From the NCBI GenBank assembly GCA_032716605.1, contig CM064495.1:42942896-43006895 (forward strand): a DNA stretch of 64,000 bases, read 5' to 3'. Below the pieces are notes generated by a model. It worked only from the letters and a program-made list of their open reading frames with translations, was not told where the DNA came from and did not search any database. Positions 11,331 through 24,818 of this stretch are shown here, piece after piece. Within the stretch, counting starts at the first letter, position 1; every line of letters begins with the position of its first letter. The stretch comes from Paralithodes platypus (Eukaryota; Arthropoda; Malacostraca; Decapoda; Lithodidae). The translations under genes and the position numbers were made by a program.

Positions 11331-12735
11331 ACAATGAACAGACTATTGATTATCCATTTATTTATATAGCATACATTTATTATACGTGGCATTTCTCCTA
11401 ATATCATGTGTTTAGCTATTCGTTTCTTCCTGTTCATCCTCTTCCTTCTTTTCCTTTTGTTTCTCCTTTGTACTCTTTCTCTTCTTCGTCATGTCTCCTC
11501 CTCCTACTCCTCCTGTGAAAAAGGAAAACATTAGTCACACCCCAACGAAAGAAGGAAAAAACTCTACATAACAAACATTGGGAACCTGATAAAAAACCCG
11601 TATACATATAATAAACAGACAACATATATAATAAACACCATGTGAGGAGGAGCACATTGTTGACAACGGTTCGCATATGCCATATAGCTTCATGAGGCCA
11701 ATGTACTCCAAATATTGAGATGAGAGATAGGCTATACCAATTAAAAAAAAATCCAAATATATAGCAGTTTAAAACAATCCCAATAACAAAAATAGGATAG
11801 CAACTTCAAATAATAACACGAATACAACTCCGAATAAAAAGAGGAAAGCTATAAAAAAAAAATAATAATAAAAAAAAAAAGGACAACCACTTGAAGATGA
11901 CCACACCAACAGCAAGACACCTATTCCTAACAACAGTGTTAGGAAAGTAACTCTAAATAGAAGGTGATGATGACTGATAATTAATAATGAGTATGATGTT
12001 AGTAAAGATGATTATGGTGACTGATAATGATGAAAAGGATGATTTGTGTATAATGGCTATGATACTGTATTATTAATGATGATTAGGGTGTTGATACTAT
12101 CTATGACTATGGTGATAGTATTGAGATACATTCACTTAATGATATTCACGAGGATGGGTATATTCTTTCTTGAATCGTCCATTTCATGCTATATATAATC
12201 AAAGTATCTCAATGCTTAGGTTCGGTGTGGTACAGTACATCCAATCGTCTTTGTCATAATGTTATATAAATATTATATAAGTTGCATGGCTGTAAGTATT
12301 TCTTCTATCTATGGCAAACAATATATAAATACAAAAACAAAATTAAGTAAAACAATTAATTGACTGAGAAAGATCAATATCGTGTGTGTTACCCAGGCCA
12401 GGGTTAACAGTGCACCAGGATCCAACCATTGATCTACCAGACTCCGAATGATGGCAGTGATAATGGCGCAAGTCGACCATGATAATATAGCGTAGTACAG
12501 TCACCTCCGTATGTTCATGGTCCAAAAACAGAGGCCGGGTTACGTGACTTGAGGTACTGTGTATGGTGATTACAGTGACCTAGTACTACTTACTATTGGT
12601 CATGGTGAGCGAGGGTCAAAGCACGAACCATCATAGGACTTGTTGGTGAGTTCATCCTAGGTCATCACCAGGGCACGTAGGATATGGTCACTTGGATACC
12701 ACACACTATTAAAACACTTATTTAGTTACCGGTAG
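11331..12735. other. Non-coding remainder of copy 1
   Basis: Holds a polypyrimidine stretch (11410-11520), a short motif AGGAGGAGCACATTGTTGAC at 11644 that recurs at 59287 in altered form, and AT-rich sequence. No credible coding region on either strand. Confidence 0.6.
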
Positions 12736-14901
12736 TTAAAATAGGACTTGAGAGGCTATCAACCCTTCCGGATTATTAAGCCAGCACACTGTAAGTCAAG
12801 TACATTTTCAGGAATGGAGCCCCATATCGAGAAGTCCAGTCCCTTGAATTAAACAGGTAAACACAAGAGTTTATGATGTTTTTTGTTTTTTTGTTATACT
12901 AAAGTTACTAAACGTTTCATAGTTCGGGCTTGGGATGAAATGGGAATGTGGAAATAACTTTGAAAAGTTCAACAGAATGAATATATACACCTGAAGAATG
13001 TGTATAACTTTTATTCTAGTGATGATGATGATGATGGTATGTTTTCCGTGTGGGAAGGAGGGGGGGGGGGGGGGGGGGGTAATGAAAGACAAGGAAATGA
13101 CAGAAAAAAATACATATAAAATGGACAATACTAGTAACTAGGCAAACCTGAGAGAGAGAGTAAGAGAGTGAGAGTGAATGAGAGTGAGTGTGTGAGAGAA
13201 AAAACAAAGACGAAAATGAAAGTAGGAAATAAAAGCCACATGATAACATACCAAAACTAATGATGCAGACAGAAAATACAAAATACCTGAATATACCAAC
13301 ATATGTTACAGATTGCACACCAAATAAGTCCAGCGCAGAGCACAACAAATACGTAGCGTCCACCCTCGAGGCACACAGCCAACTGAATGCCCCCGCCCCC
13401 TAGTGACCCTACAGAATCTTCGAACTATATTGTATCGAATCACCTGGTTACAAATTCACAGAACTAACCATGGACTGCTAGAAATCGAGGTCATAAAAAG
13501 TGTATGAGTAAAAATATTATAGGGTGTAGAATTGATATAAAAATTAATTGGGTATATTGATGGTGATATACCGGTACCTTCCTATTCTTAAATACATAAA
13601 ATAATTGGATATAATGATAGTGAATTACCTCTGTATCCTTAAATGAGATGGGTCTATCATACTAATATATCCGATGATTACAACTATATACATATGTACT
13701 GGCGAGTGTAAACCTAACTAGTATACTAACCATAATAAAATTAACTACAAATTGCGGTCCCTACTAGGCAGTATGTACTTAATCCTAAAATCCACTTTGT
13801 AGGGCAAACTATCATGTTATAATTAAATATGGACGGCCTAGTAGGGAACGCAAGGTCTGTGCAGTCTGTGTACTTATGTAACTCTATGTAACTCTCCAAT
13901 AATACTGTATACGTTACATTAGGATGTTAAAGACGATTACAAGAATGACATAAACTATATAATAATAACAATAATAAATAATTAATAAAATAATAATTAA
14001 TAATAATCTAATACATTAAAAATATCAATTATAATAATAAAATAGCAACAATTATAATATTAAAAAAAAATGATGATACACAAATATAAATTAAATATAT
14101 GAATGTAATATCTTGAAATATCGGATCTCATTCACCAAATCGGCAAATCCTTCCAAATCAACATTTTTTTGCCAACACCTACCAAATAGTGAGTCGCGCG
14201 ATTTCTGGTTCGAGCTTCATAGGAGAGGGCTGCTCGATCTGGGCGATAATGCCGCGACTCACTATTTGGTAGGTGTCGACTAAAAATTTTGGTTTGGAAG
14301 GATTTGCCGGCTTGGTTCCGAGATTCGATATTTCAGATTTCAGATTTAGATTTTCTACTTTTTATTGTTATAATTATTTTATTATTGGTATCATTTATTA
14401 GTTTTGTTATTATCAATATTAATAGTATTATTATTTTGTGTTTTGTCTCTCTCTCTCTCTCTCTCTCCCTCGCTCTCCTCTCTTTCCTCATGTTCTTCTC
14501 TCTCTCTCTCTCTCCTCTCGGCTTAGGCTATTATTATTGATTTATATGGTTTGTGATCACCAAAAAATTGCATTTGTCATTGTATATAAGTCAGTATTAC
14601 CAATATATTTGCAAACTCTATTAAATGATATACACTATAGGCCTGACGTGTAAGGAGGTTTTTTCCTGTTAGCGATAGGGGGGGTGTTTTGTTTTTTAGC
14701 TTATAAATGTGCAATGATGAAATTAGTCTTTCACTCTTATCAATCTGTCCTTCGTCAACCATCCTTTTTTAGTAACGTATATAGTATACTTTATTGGGGA
14801 GGAGTTACATAGGGGGGAGTTACATAAGTACCACAGACTGGGGGGGCCACAGGGACATTGTGCGGTCGCCCTAACTAGGGGGGGGCTAAGTGCTGTTTGG
14901 C

Positions 14902-15216
14902 TTAACGTCCGCCCCTTGGAAGCTCTGGGGGACGCTGTTTTAAAAAGTATATTTTGAGCATAGGCCTTAAAGCGATTATTATTGGCCGGGCTTAAGAGTA
15001 ATGGATCTGTTGGAGTTTTTACCGGTTTATTAAAATTGGGTAAAAAAAGGGGACTTATCTTCATCAAACTCAAAACAAAACCCTCTTAAATCCAATATTT
15101 ACCCTTCGCCCTAAATATCCTGAAATAAAATCGTCTAATAAATTAACAGAAAAACAAAAAAAAAAAAAAAACCGGAAATGGGCGTTTATTGGGAGCTGTG
15201 AAAAAAAGGGGTTTAA
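14902..15216. mobile_element. TTAA-flanked MITE in copy 2 (noisy)
   Basis: Counterpart of the element at 2135-2354: TTAA at 14902-14905 and 15213-15216, with CCCCTTGGAAGCTC at the left. Longer only because of inserted bases. Confidence 0.65.
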
Positions 15217-15850
15217 TCGCTAAAATCTTTTCCACTTTGTAAGGGCCAACTATCATCTTATAATTAAATTTTATATGGTACGGGGGAGCCTTAGTAGGGG
15301 GGGAAAAAACGGCAAGGGTCTGTGTGCAGATCCTGTTTGTAAAATTTATGTTAAAAAAAACACTGTGTCTCCTAACACCCCACTCTCTTACTAAATATAT
15401 CTGCCTAAGACGGTTTTACATTAAGGATGTTAAAGGACGATTGCTAAGAATTGAATAACCATATATACTATTTCGGCATAGCAGCCTAATAAATAGCCCT
15501 TATATGTTAAAAGAAAAGGACAAAATGCATATATTAAGTAGGTTATACGTATTAGTTAATTAAGTAGATTAAATATATTGCAAATTTAATTAGATTATAT
15601 AATACCCAAAAATCACAAGGGCATTTCGTGATCAAAAATAGAACAATAATTGATTAATCAGAGAGAGAGATTAGAGTAGTAGTTAGAGAGATAATTTAAT
15701 AATGGTACACTAATAATAATATAATGATCTAACTATCTAACAATAATGGAAAATCTATATAACTATTAATATAAAATAATTATATATAACACTAATAAAA
15801 ATAATAATTAAATAATTATTATATATAATAAATAATACATAGCAAATATT

Positions 15851-15920
15851 TAATCATACATACCGTATTAATATAGCACAACTTGAATAATACAAAATTT
15901 ATAATACAAAAAATGATTAA
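15851..15920. other. LINE empty site in copy 2
   Basis: The left flank found at 2850-2885 (ATACCGTA..ATAGCAC) and the right flank found at 7377-7410 (AATAAT..AAAATT-TATAATAC) are joined here with only about 7 bases between them, in place of 4.49 kb of LINE. Confidence 0.8.
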
Positions 15921-17020
15921 GTAAAAAATATAGAAATATAAAATATCATGGAAATATCGATTCTCAAAAACCCAAAGCAAGGTCAAAAATCCTTCCAATC
16001 AACATTTTTAGGACGCGGCATCTCTGCCCAAAAATTATGTGAGTTGCGCGGCATTAAACCTCCAACCTCTTTCAGGGACCCCGAGCGCAGCCCCTTTCCT
16101 ATGAAGTCTCTGAACCCTTGGTAAAAAATTCGGCCGCGGGGGGGGAACTACGTTGGCTCGTTGTCTTAGGTTCTGGAACTTTTACTTCACTCTCTTCTCT
16201 TCCTCTCTTTTCTTTCTTCTCATTCACTCCTGTCAACATTCAGTTCACAAGCAAAGCCACCTTCTCTCCCCTCTCTGTAGGTTTATTTATTAGGGTTAGT
16301 ATACTATTTAGGTTTTAAACCCCACTCATCCTAGGGGAACAATTTATTTTTGTAGTATTTGTCTGTAACTCTATTGGGAAATTATATTAGTATTAAAAGA
16401 GGACTACCATTTTTCTCATCAATTATAAGGGATTTGTTGTAGAGGTAAATTCCCAAACTATGCATTTATATCCAATTATTTTTATGAATATAAGGAAATA
16501 GGAAGGGATTTGGGTTTTTGTATCCCGAGCTTCTGGTTCACTCAATCCCCTCTCATCCGCTTTATCGTCTTCTCCAGCTTCTCAGCACTCACTTCACTTC
16601 TCGCCATCGGTCCATCTCGTTTCTTTCTCTATCTGCTCCCACAAGGAAGGGGAGCATTTTTTTTTTGGGTGGTCCATAGAGTAATAACAAAACTTATTTA
16701 ATCTAATTTATAGCTTATTTTTGTACTCTGTTTCCTATTTAACCAATATATGTATTTAATTCTATCTTCTATGCTATTTTAAAAAAATCTGATTTTATCA
16801 TAGCTGTTGAATATATCGTATTATTCTATTGAAACCTAAAAACAGCCTTAAACTTTGTGTCCAGGCGTTGTGGGGGGGGACGCTTTCCGAACGGTTCATT
16901 GTGGTCCATTGTTCCTAGTCGAGTTTTACTATATAAATATACGTATATATATATAGTATATATATAATATAATATATATATATCTATATAATAGATATAG
17001 TATCTAATATAATTATATGA

Positions 17021-18437
17021 CAGGGTGATTCCAGGTAACGCCCTTTTCATAAATTTAATGGCAAATTCGGGAGACCAAAAAATCAAGGGAACTATTTAGC
17101 CTCTATGGACCCTTGAGGGTTGAGTCTTTAAACCTTGGATATGGATTAGATATTACATTCCTTTAAAGTTATCGAATAGGATCGAAAAAGAAAAGAAAAA
17201 AAATTCTAAGGAGTGAGAAAAAATGAAAAAAAAATGTCGTTGGCTTAAAAACCTGGGGGCAGTGTGGTAGCGTAACAAAAGGGGAAAACTTGGGTATTTT
17301 CAACAAATGGCTGCAGTGACGGGGTTGAGCTGGATGCAGTTCGTTTCGCAATTTAACAAAGGAACATTACCCAACTGGTATTTGTATTATCATTCCCCAT
17401 TATTATTACACTAATCATTGTATTCAGTTAGTAGGTAGTAGCAAGGGGAAAGAGAAGGAAAGCAAGTGCCGGCAGCCGGGAGGATAAGTTAATGGAGGAA
17501 GAGGAGGAGGAGTAAGTGGTGTGGAAAGAGGGGTGAAGCTGGAGGAGGAGGGATCTGTCCCTTGGGGTCCGACATTTGAGGGCCTTTGGATACTGCCGGC
17601 CTCGTCTTAATGAATCGGGAATCAAAACTCTGTACAATGAATCTAACAAAGATTGTTTTCTTTGCTTTGAGCCCCATGGTCTGTAAAATGGTTGGCAATT
17701 ATGGTAAGTCAGTTGGTTCTCAAATTGCTCAAAAAAGAAAACATTAGCAATTTTATCCCACCATGCGATCTAATAATTAATACTCTATTTCATTCATGCG
17801 TAAGGCTGTAGTAGTAGTATTAATAGGTCATAGTGTGTATTATTATCATTATTGAGTATTATTATTAGTTATGAAAGATGCAAGTTAGTGTTCATTAGGC
17901 TATGTTATCATTACCTTATTTTATAGCAGTATTTGTGGGGAATATTTATTGTTATTATTATTGAATTGGTGGTGCTGTTGATAGGTTTGTGACAAGTGAA
18001 TTTTTTTGTCATGTGGTAAGCTATTAAAGGCTTCTCATTATGTTCGGTTTTTAGTTATTATTTTATCATAAATAAATGTATGGTGTTGTGTAATGTACCT
18101 TTGTAAATTGGAAACAAACTCGGAACTGGAATATCCAGTATGCAGTGCCATTTTTTGATTAACGCCAAAGTTCTTGGTTTATTGTCTACCCGTGGCCAGT
18201 TTAGCAACAAACGACATTTTTCATATCCTCCCGCCACATCCCTTAGATTTTGTTTCTTTTCTATGCTATTGCGATAAACTTTAAAGGTGTTAAAAATATC
18301 TCGCATCATTGGATCAAAAGGGGACTCATCTCTAAGGGTCATAGAGTAAAATTAGGTCTTCATTTTTGTCTCCCGCGAATTTGGTCCACATTTAAAATTT
18401 TTATGAAAAAGGGGGGTTTACTGGAATTTCACCCCTG
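17021..18437. mobile_element. Long-TIR transposon in copy 2 (noisy)
   Basis: Begins CAGGGTGATTCCAGG and ends with CACCCCTG, the noisy equivalent of 8159-9293. Confidence 0.7.
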
Positions 18438-21400
18438 TATATGATACCGGTTACTATTATATGGTGTTTCAAAAAAATATTTATTATCAAAAATGTTCAG
18501 AATGAATAGGGACCCGTACCAATAATAAATATGACCTATGTGACGTTTTTGGGAAAAAATATCTCATATTTTAATCCGGGATATTAAACTCAATTTTTAG
18601 TGTTAAAACAATAGGAAAGTCCTAGGGGATGTTAAAACCCACGGTTAGATTCCTGTCCACCCCCACCTCAGGGGATTCAAATGAGAACGGGTCTGGTGCC
18701 AAATATAAGAGAAATACAAGTATCTATGTATTTATACTGCTGAGGTACACGCGGGCCTTCTAGGGGGAAAATCGAAAGTTAAATGGGACTCCTCGCGTCC
18801 CCCTCATCCCTGGGAGGGTTCATGGGAAGGGCTAACAACATATGTCACCTTGTAAAACATAACCTATTTTGGCACCACTTGCCGCTGTTATGGAGCATGG
18901 CTGCCAAATAATGTCCAGCGTCATTGGAACCACTGAAGGGAATTGGGGGGGGGGGGAGGAGGGGGTTACCGCCCCACTTAAAAAAAAACGCCTAAATTTC
19001 TGGCACCGCCCTTAGTCGTATGGCAATGCCAAGTTTATGGGCTTCTCCATCTCGGAAAACGTGAGCGGAGGTTTTAATATCCACCCAAACCGTGCCCCCA
19101 CTTTAAAAAAAAAACCGATGTTCTTGGCACGAGTCAGACTTAGTACTGCTTTGCCAAAGGTATGAGGCTCTCTCCATCTTGAAGCAGGGAGGGATTATTT
19201 CGCTGAGGCAAATCAAACAGGGGGGTGGGGGGGGGGACATAATTGTAAAACAATCCACACCAGAGAAACACACAAAAACTCACAGGAAAAGTCCCTTTGA
19301 GTGGTAAGTATTCTATCTTATGACTATCCCCATCGTCTGCTCTTCTCATCGTCTCTTTCAATCTTCCTCTCATAAATTGGTTCAGATAAAAAAACGTTGG
19401 GGCACATATGGCTAATACAATTGATCAGGGCCATTTCGGGGAAGGATTGGTAGACAGTATTTAGAGGAAATTTTGAGTAATTTAGGTTAATAAAAATTAA
19501 AATAATATAATGTTGAGTTAAACGGAGTCGGGTTACGGACTCCAGTAGTTAACACTATTTCTCAATTCTTCCTTCTTTGATCTTATGAAAATTTAAACCA
19601 AGTGTAGAAATGTTTTCATTTCCTGCTGGGGATGCCCTGTATTACATCAACTAAATTTGCAATGCTCGCCGAACTCAAAGGTCGGAGGGAGGGGGGGGAG
19701 AGAAGCCTTGCTGGTCTTTTGGCTGCCTTTTTACGCATTCCACTGTTAATAGTGAAATATAATTTAAGAATTATATATTGAATGACATAGATAGGGACCA
19801 TAGCCAAGGTTCTGTGCAGTTGATGGTTAAGGTTATGATAAAACTTTCTATGTGAACTATACTATTTAATATTACTGCATTTACTTTACATTTAAGGCTG
19901 TGAAAAGGGGACGGATTGAAAGAGTGAAGGCTATTATCATTTCGCATATAGGGTCTTAAAAAATACGAATGCTAAATAAGCATGCTTCATACAGGTATAG
20001 TTTATATAGGTTAAATAAGTACCGGCGGTATATATACGGCGGTTACCGGTAATATATAATATTATAAAAATAAATGAAATATATAATGCAAATTCACAGG
20101 CATAATTTCGTGTTCATCAAAATAGAACAATGATAATTTGTTCAGAGAGAGAGAGTAAGAGAGAGAGAGAGAGAGAGAGTACAATATTTAGAATTAATTT
20201 AAATAATTATCGCAGCAATGGATAATACTAAACGATACAAATGATAAATACGATATAGTAGGATCATCAACAATAATATATAATATAAATAATAACACTA
20301 ATAAGGAAATAATACTTACGAGGTAATACTATAATAAAAAACACTACGTAATACTAATAATAACACTAGTAATACAAATAATTAATAATAATTATATAAA
20401 AAAAAAAAAAAAACCATTCATATTTAATTTAATAAGCCAATAATAACAAATTAATAAAAAAATGATAATACAAAAAATATATAAAAGTCAATATATGGAA
20501 TTATAATATCTGAAATATTGAGTTCCTGCTGAAGACAAAAAACCACCCAGGGGCAGCAGGTCAATCCTTCTATCTATTTATCTAAATCTATATATCGTAA
20601 GTGTAAAAAAATCTAATCTCTCAAAAACTCTCTTGCACGAACCCATCTAAATCTATACTAAATAGTATTTATCTATCTATCAATCTATCACTCCAAAAAA
20701 AGCTAATTACATCTCGCTCCTTATGCACTAGAATGCTTATCTGTCTATCTATACTAAGTTCTATGTACGGGGCATTCTATTTATCTATCTATCTCAACAA
20801 AACTACTCATTAGCTCTCCGTTCTCATTCCAATCAATCAATCTATTTATCTATCTATATATCTAAGGTGTTAAAAACATCTGTATCTTATGTATCTTCTC
20901 AAGCCCTTCTCTCCTCTCCACATAGGGACCAAACTACCTGTCAGTCAGGTGGATATAGCTGATTAGATTTATGACTTCATATGAAATAGGTGTGGGGGGA
21001 CGGTTTATCAGTCCGGCAGTAGTTTGCTACCAAGGTCCGTCCTCCTGATTTACGAGGGCACTTAGGTCGGGGGTCAGGCAATGAAACCAGGGGGGGACTT
21101 ATTGATTATCCCAATTTATTTGAATATAGGCATACGATTTTATTATACGTTGGCATTTTCTTCCTAATATCATGTGGTTTAAGCTATGTCGTTTCTTTGC
21201 CTGTTCATTTCCTTTGCTTCCTTCTTTTCTGTCTTGTGTTTCTCCTTTGTACTCTTCCTCTTCTTCGTCATTGGTCTTTCCCTCCTGGGCCTCCTGCCTC
21301 CTTTCCTGTGAAAAAGGAAAAAAACAATTAGTCCCCAACACCCCATAAACGAAAAAAACGGGAAGGAAAAAAAACCAACTTCTAGGCATAAACAACAACA

Positions 21401-22761
21401 CTTTGGGGAACGTGCTGATAAGAAAAAAAAATAAAACCTGAGTTAATTCATATATAATAAAACCGGCCGGAAGACAAACATATATAATAAACACCCATGT
21501 GAGGAGGAGGCAACATTGTTGACAACGTTTCATATGGCATATGCCATATAATTTCTCATGAGGAGGCTGCAATGTACATTCGCAAAATATTGGGGGGGGG
21601 GGGGGGGGTGGGGGTGGGGAATTAGAGATTAGGGCTATACCAATTAAATAAAAAAAATTCGCACAATATATAGCAGTTTAAAACAATCCCCAATAACAAA
21701 AATAGTATAGGCAAGTGGGGGGGGTACTTCAGAATAATAACACGAATAACAAACTGCCGAATAAAAAGAGGAAAGCTATAAAAAAAAAATAATAATAAAA
21801 AAAAAAAAAGGATACAACCACTTGAAGATGGACCCCCACGAAAACCAACAGGGTCAAAGACACCTATTCCTACAACAGTGTTAGGAAAGTGACATCTAAA
21901 TCGAAGGTGATGATGACTGATCAATTAATAAATGAGTATGATGTTAGTAAAGATGATTATGGTGACTGATAATGATAATGACTGAAAAGGATTGATTTGT
22001 GTATAATGGGCTATGATACTGTTATTAACTTAATGATTGATTAGGGTGTTGATAGCTATCTATGACTATGGTGATAGTATTGATGATACATTCACTTAAT
22101 GATATTCACGGAGGATGGGTTATATTCTTTCTTGAATGCGTCCATTTCCTGCTTAATATATCTCAAAGTATCTCAATGCTTGTAGGTTCGGTGTGGTGAC
22201 AGTAGCATCCAATCGTTCTTGTCATTAATGTTATATAAATATTATATAAGTTGCAATTGGCCTGTAAGTATTTCTCTTGTGCTATCTACAAGGTTGGCAA
22301 ACAATAGATAAATACAAAAACAAAATTAAGAATAAACACAAATTATTGGACGGAGAAAGGATCAATATCGTGTGTGTTACCAGCAGGCCAGGGTTAACAG
22401 TGCAGCCAGGATCCTCACCATTGATCTACTCAGACTATCGCGAATGATGGCAGTGATAATGGCGCAGTTCGACCATGATAAATATACGCGTAGTAGGTCA
22501 CGTCACCTCCGTATGTTCGATGGTCCAAAACAGAGGCCGGGTTACGGTCGACTTGAGGTACGGTGTATGCGTGATTATCAGTGACTCTAGTACTACTACT
22601 ATTGGTCAATTAAAGGTGATCGAGGGTCAAAGCAGCGAATCCATCATATGACCTTGTTGGTGAGTCATCCTAGGTGCATCCACCAGGGCTACGTAGGATA
22701 TAGGTCAGCTTGGATACTCACACACGATTATACACTTATTTTAGTTACCGGTAGTTTTTTT

Positions 22762-22867
22762 TTTAAAAGGTAAATAGGACTTGAGAGGTCTATCAAACCC
22801 TTCGTCCGGATTATTAAGCGCAGCACACTGTAAGTCAAGTACATTTTCAGGACTGGAGCCCCATATC
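22762..22867. repeat. Start of a third copy of the large repeat
   Basis: Just before the N gap the sequence again matches positions 1-90 and 12736-12830, with small errors such as TCTATCAAACCCTTCG. At least three tandem units are therefore indicated, the third cut off by the gap. Confidence 0.85.
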
Positions 22868-22967
22868 NNNNNNNNNNNNNNNNNNNNNNNNNNNNNNNNN
22901 NNNNNNNNNNNNNNNNNNNNNNNNNNNNNNNNNNNNNNNNNNNNNNNNNNNNNNNNNNNNNNNNNNN
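22868..22967. other. Assembly gap of 100 N
   Basis: Exactly 100 N. The round number suggests a scaffold gap of unknown true length. Open frames drawn across it are meaningless. Confidence 0.99.
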
Positions 22968-23480
22968 AGACAATTACTCCCCCAGCAGTCACTACCATTA
23001 TCTACACATCTACAACTCCGGGATAAACACACACAGGAGAAATATATACGTTTAATATGCCAACACTTTTAATCTATTCATACGGGTTTCGTGCAAAGGA
23101 GTAGCGAAATTTTTTACTCACACGAGATTTGCACATTGCACACTCGACGCTGATAAATAAAAACAACACGATTAATAACTTAAAGAAAGACTCAACGTTT
23201 GTTTTTATTCAAACGAGATAAATATTTAGTGATATAAACTCAAGCAAGCAAAAAAAAAAAGAAAAAAAAAACTAAAACAAAAAACACAGTCTATCAATTC
23301 GCATGGGTAATACATTAAACTTAAATAAATACAAATCCGTACACACACACACACACATACTCGACTTTGATAAACAAAAGCGATACGTTTAAATGTGCCA
23401 ACGAAATTGAAAATATACAAAACCCTTCTTTCATAAGGATTTTACAAAAACTCGACTCGTGTAAACAAAAGAAGTGCCGC

Positions 23481-23592
23481 TTAACCCCTTCTGTACCGGC
23501 GACGTCATATTTATGTATTCTGGCTACTATTAGACGATAATTGATTTATGTCGAAAAGGGCCTCCAGCAATAATTAGGCTTCGAACAATCTC
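23481..23592. mobile_element. TTAA MITE, left part (CCCCTTCTGTACCGG end)
   Basis: TTAA at 23481-23484 then CCCCTTCTGTACCGGCGACG, the same terminus as the elements at 35609 and 50390. The right end is missing; a LINE 3' fragment follows. Confidence 0.7.
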
Positions 23593-23596
23593 ACTT

Positions 23597-23876
23597 ACAA
23601 CACAATCCCACCGCTACTCTTTGCAACTCTCCAATCCAAGAGTGAAACGATATTCCCAAACTTTCTTCTGTTCAACAGCTGAGCTCTGGAACTCTCTCCC
23701 TGAATCCACCTTTCCCTCATCCTATGACTTAAATTGTTTCAAACTCCGTGTGTCCAGGCATTTGGCTTGAACATTCCTTGATTTTGGCCCTGTCACTCTT
23801 TCAACTCTGGTGGAGGCACTCGTCACAGGCAGTTTTGCCTTTTGTCTCCCTCATCCACATCGGGGGAAACAAAAGT
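23597..23876 (+). mobile_element. 5'-truncated LINE 3' end (reverse-transcriptase C-terminus)
   Basis: Encodes a C-terminal LINE tail with AELWNSLPES and FKLRVSRHL before a stop at about 23770, then a conserved 3' UTR (CCTTGATTTTGGCCCTGTCA). Two other copies are at 25811 and 61893. WNSLP followed by a final amphipathic stretch is typical of Jockey/CR1-group ORF2 ends. Truncated on insertion, not functional. Confidence 0.8.
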
Positions 23877-24289
23877 TAATGACAGTGGTAGGGGGGGGGG
23901 GGGTTCCAGTGATGCCATTATTGGTAAGACTTTCACTTACTCATCAATAGTAGGGCTTATAGGGTCATTATTGCCTTAACACTCGCGGAAAAGACATCAA
24001 AGCACAATAATTACTCCAGAATAAACAGATTAATGTAGGTGAATGTGCCAAGCCTCTTCATTCATATACGAGGTTTGCGCAAGACCTACTCGGGCGCGAC
24101 TATAAGAAAGGGTTGAGAGGGTGGGCGTGGATTGTATATACGAGGGCGTGAGAGCTGTATCGCGCCCGAGCAGTCACCTTATCTCACTATTTATTATTGG
24201 ACAGCTTGAACGATTCATAGCCACACAAGTAGTAGAGGATGAGGGGCAGGCAGGCAGGGGAAAATGAAGGTGAGGGAAAAGAAGTAGAG

Positions 24290-24353
24290 GATAGGAGTGT
24301 TAAGGAGTGTGATAGGAGTGTGATAGGAGTGTGATAGGAGTGTGATAGGAGAG
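24290..24353. repeat. 11-bp tandem repeat
   Basis: GTGATAGGAGT repeated four times from 24309, with decayed units before it. Confidence 0.85.
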
Positions 24354-24749
24354 CTCAACCTCACTTTATCTCATGCTAAATATGTTTCAATACTGTTTGA
24401 CGTAGTTAATGGATTTCTTCTTCGATATCCGACAACAAAATGTGACTTCCCCAATTTGAACTAACTGATTTTGTCTACTCTACTTCTGACTACAAAATTG
24501 ACTTCCCGAATTTGTCAACCCCCTGATTTTGACTATTTCATTAGTACTACATTACTTTTTCTTTTAGGGCAAACACTCTACACCAGGTATTATAGAGATA
24601 GCCGGTTTGCCACAGTTATAACAGAAAACCGATTACGGCGGATGGCTGTGGCCTGATAAAGTCCACCCGCCTCTCTATTTTGCCTTGGGGTGGGTGTTTG
24701 ACTGTCTCTCTATATTTTTCATATATCTGTGTTAATTTCAACTCTTTTC

Positions 24750-24817
<68 letters not shown>
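24750..24817. repeat. (GT)n microsatellite
   Basis: About 32 uninterrupted GT units. Confidence 0.95.

Positions 24818-24818
<1 letters not shown>

Larger units (their letters stand above)
1..12735. repeat. Copy 1 of a large direct repeat (contains a LINE)
   Basis: The opening sequence (TTAAAATAGGACTTGAGAGG) returns at 12736 and, slightly altered, near 22770, and the order of landmarks between is the same in copies 1 and 2: G-run near 330, hairpin MITE at 1419, TTAA element at 2135, long-TIR element at 8159, CTAT tracts near 10950, polypyrimidine stretch near 11450. Copy 1 is 12.7 kb because it carries a 4.5 kb LINE; without it the unit is about 8.2 kb. The window may start inside the unit. 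It could be a real tandem duplication or two haplotypes placed end to end; the sequence alone cannot decide. Confidence 0.9.
12736..22760. repeat. Copy 2 of the large direct repeat, noisy from about 14.1 kb
   Basis: From 12736 to about 14100 this matches copy 1 almost base for base. Beyond that the same landmarks follow in order but with very frequent 1-5 base insertions, inflated G and A runs and interrupted microsatellites, so about 8.2 kb of unit is stretched to about 10 kb. This pattern fits uncorrected long-read sequence near a contig end. No open frame in this interval should be trusted. The copy lacks the LINE found in copy 1. Confidence 0.88.
22968..24175. repeat. Region after the gap with a degenerate repeated motif
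   Basis: Three diverged copies (about 23035-23115, 23360-23460 and 24015-24110) share GATAAAC or AATAAAC, then GTTTAAT-like and TGCCAA, then CTTC..TTCATA followed by a GGTTT(G/C)-type stretch and an ACTCG motif. 24091-24101 and 24162-24172 form an inverted CTCGGGCGCGA pair. No coding region seen. Confidence 0.45.

Noticed and set aside
14289..22584. Numerous open frames of 60-160 codons in copy 2
   Set aside because: They lie in noisy sequence, have no counterpart in clean copy 1, and carry no domain.
22728..23032. Open frames spanning the N gap
   Set aside because: N codons are untranslated unknowns; the frames are artefacts.
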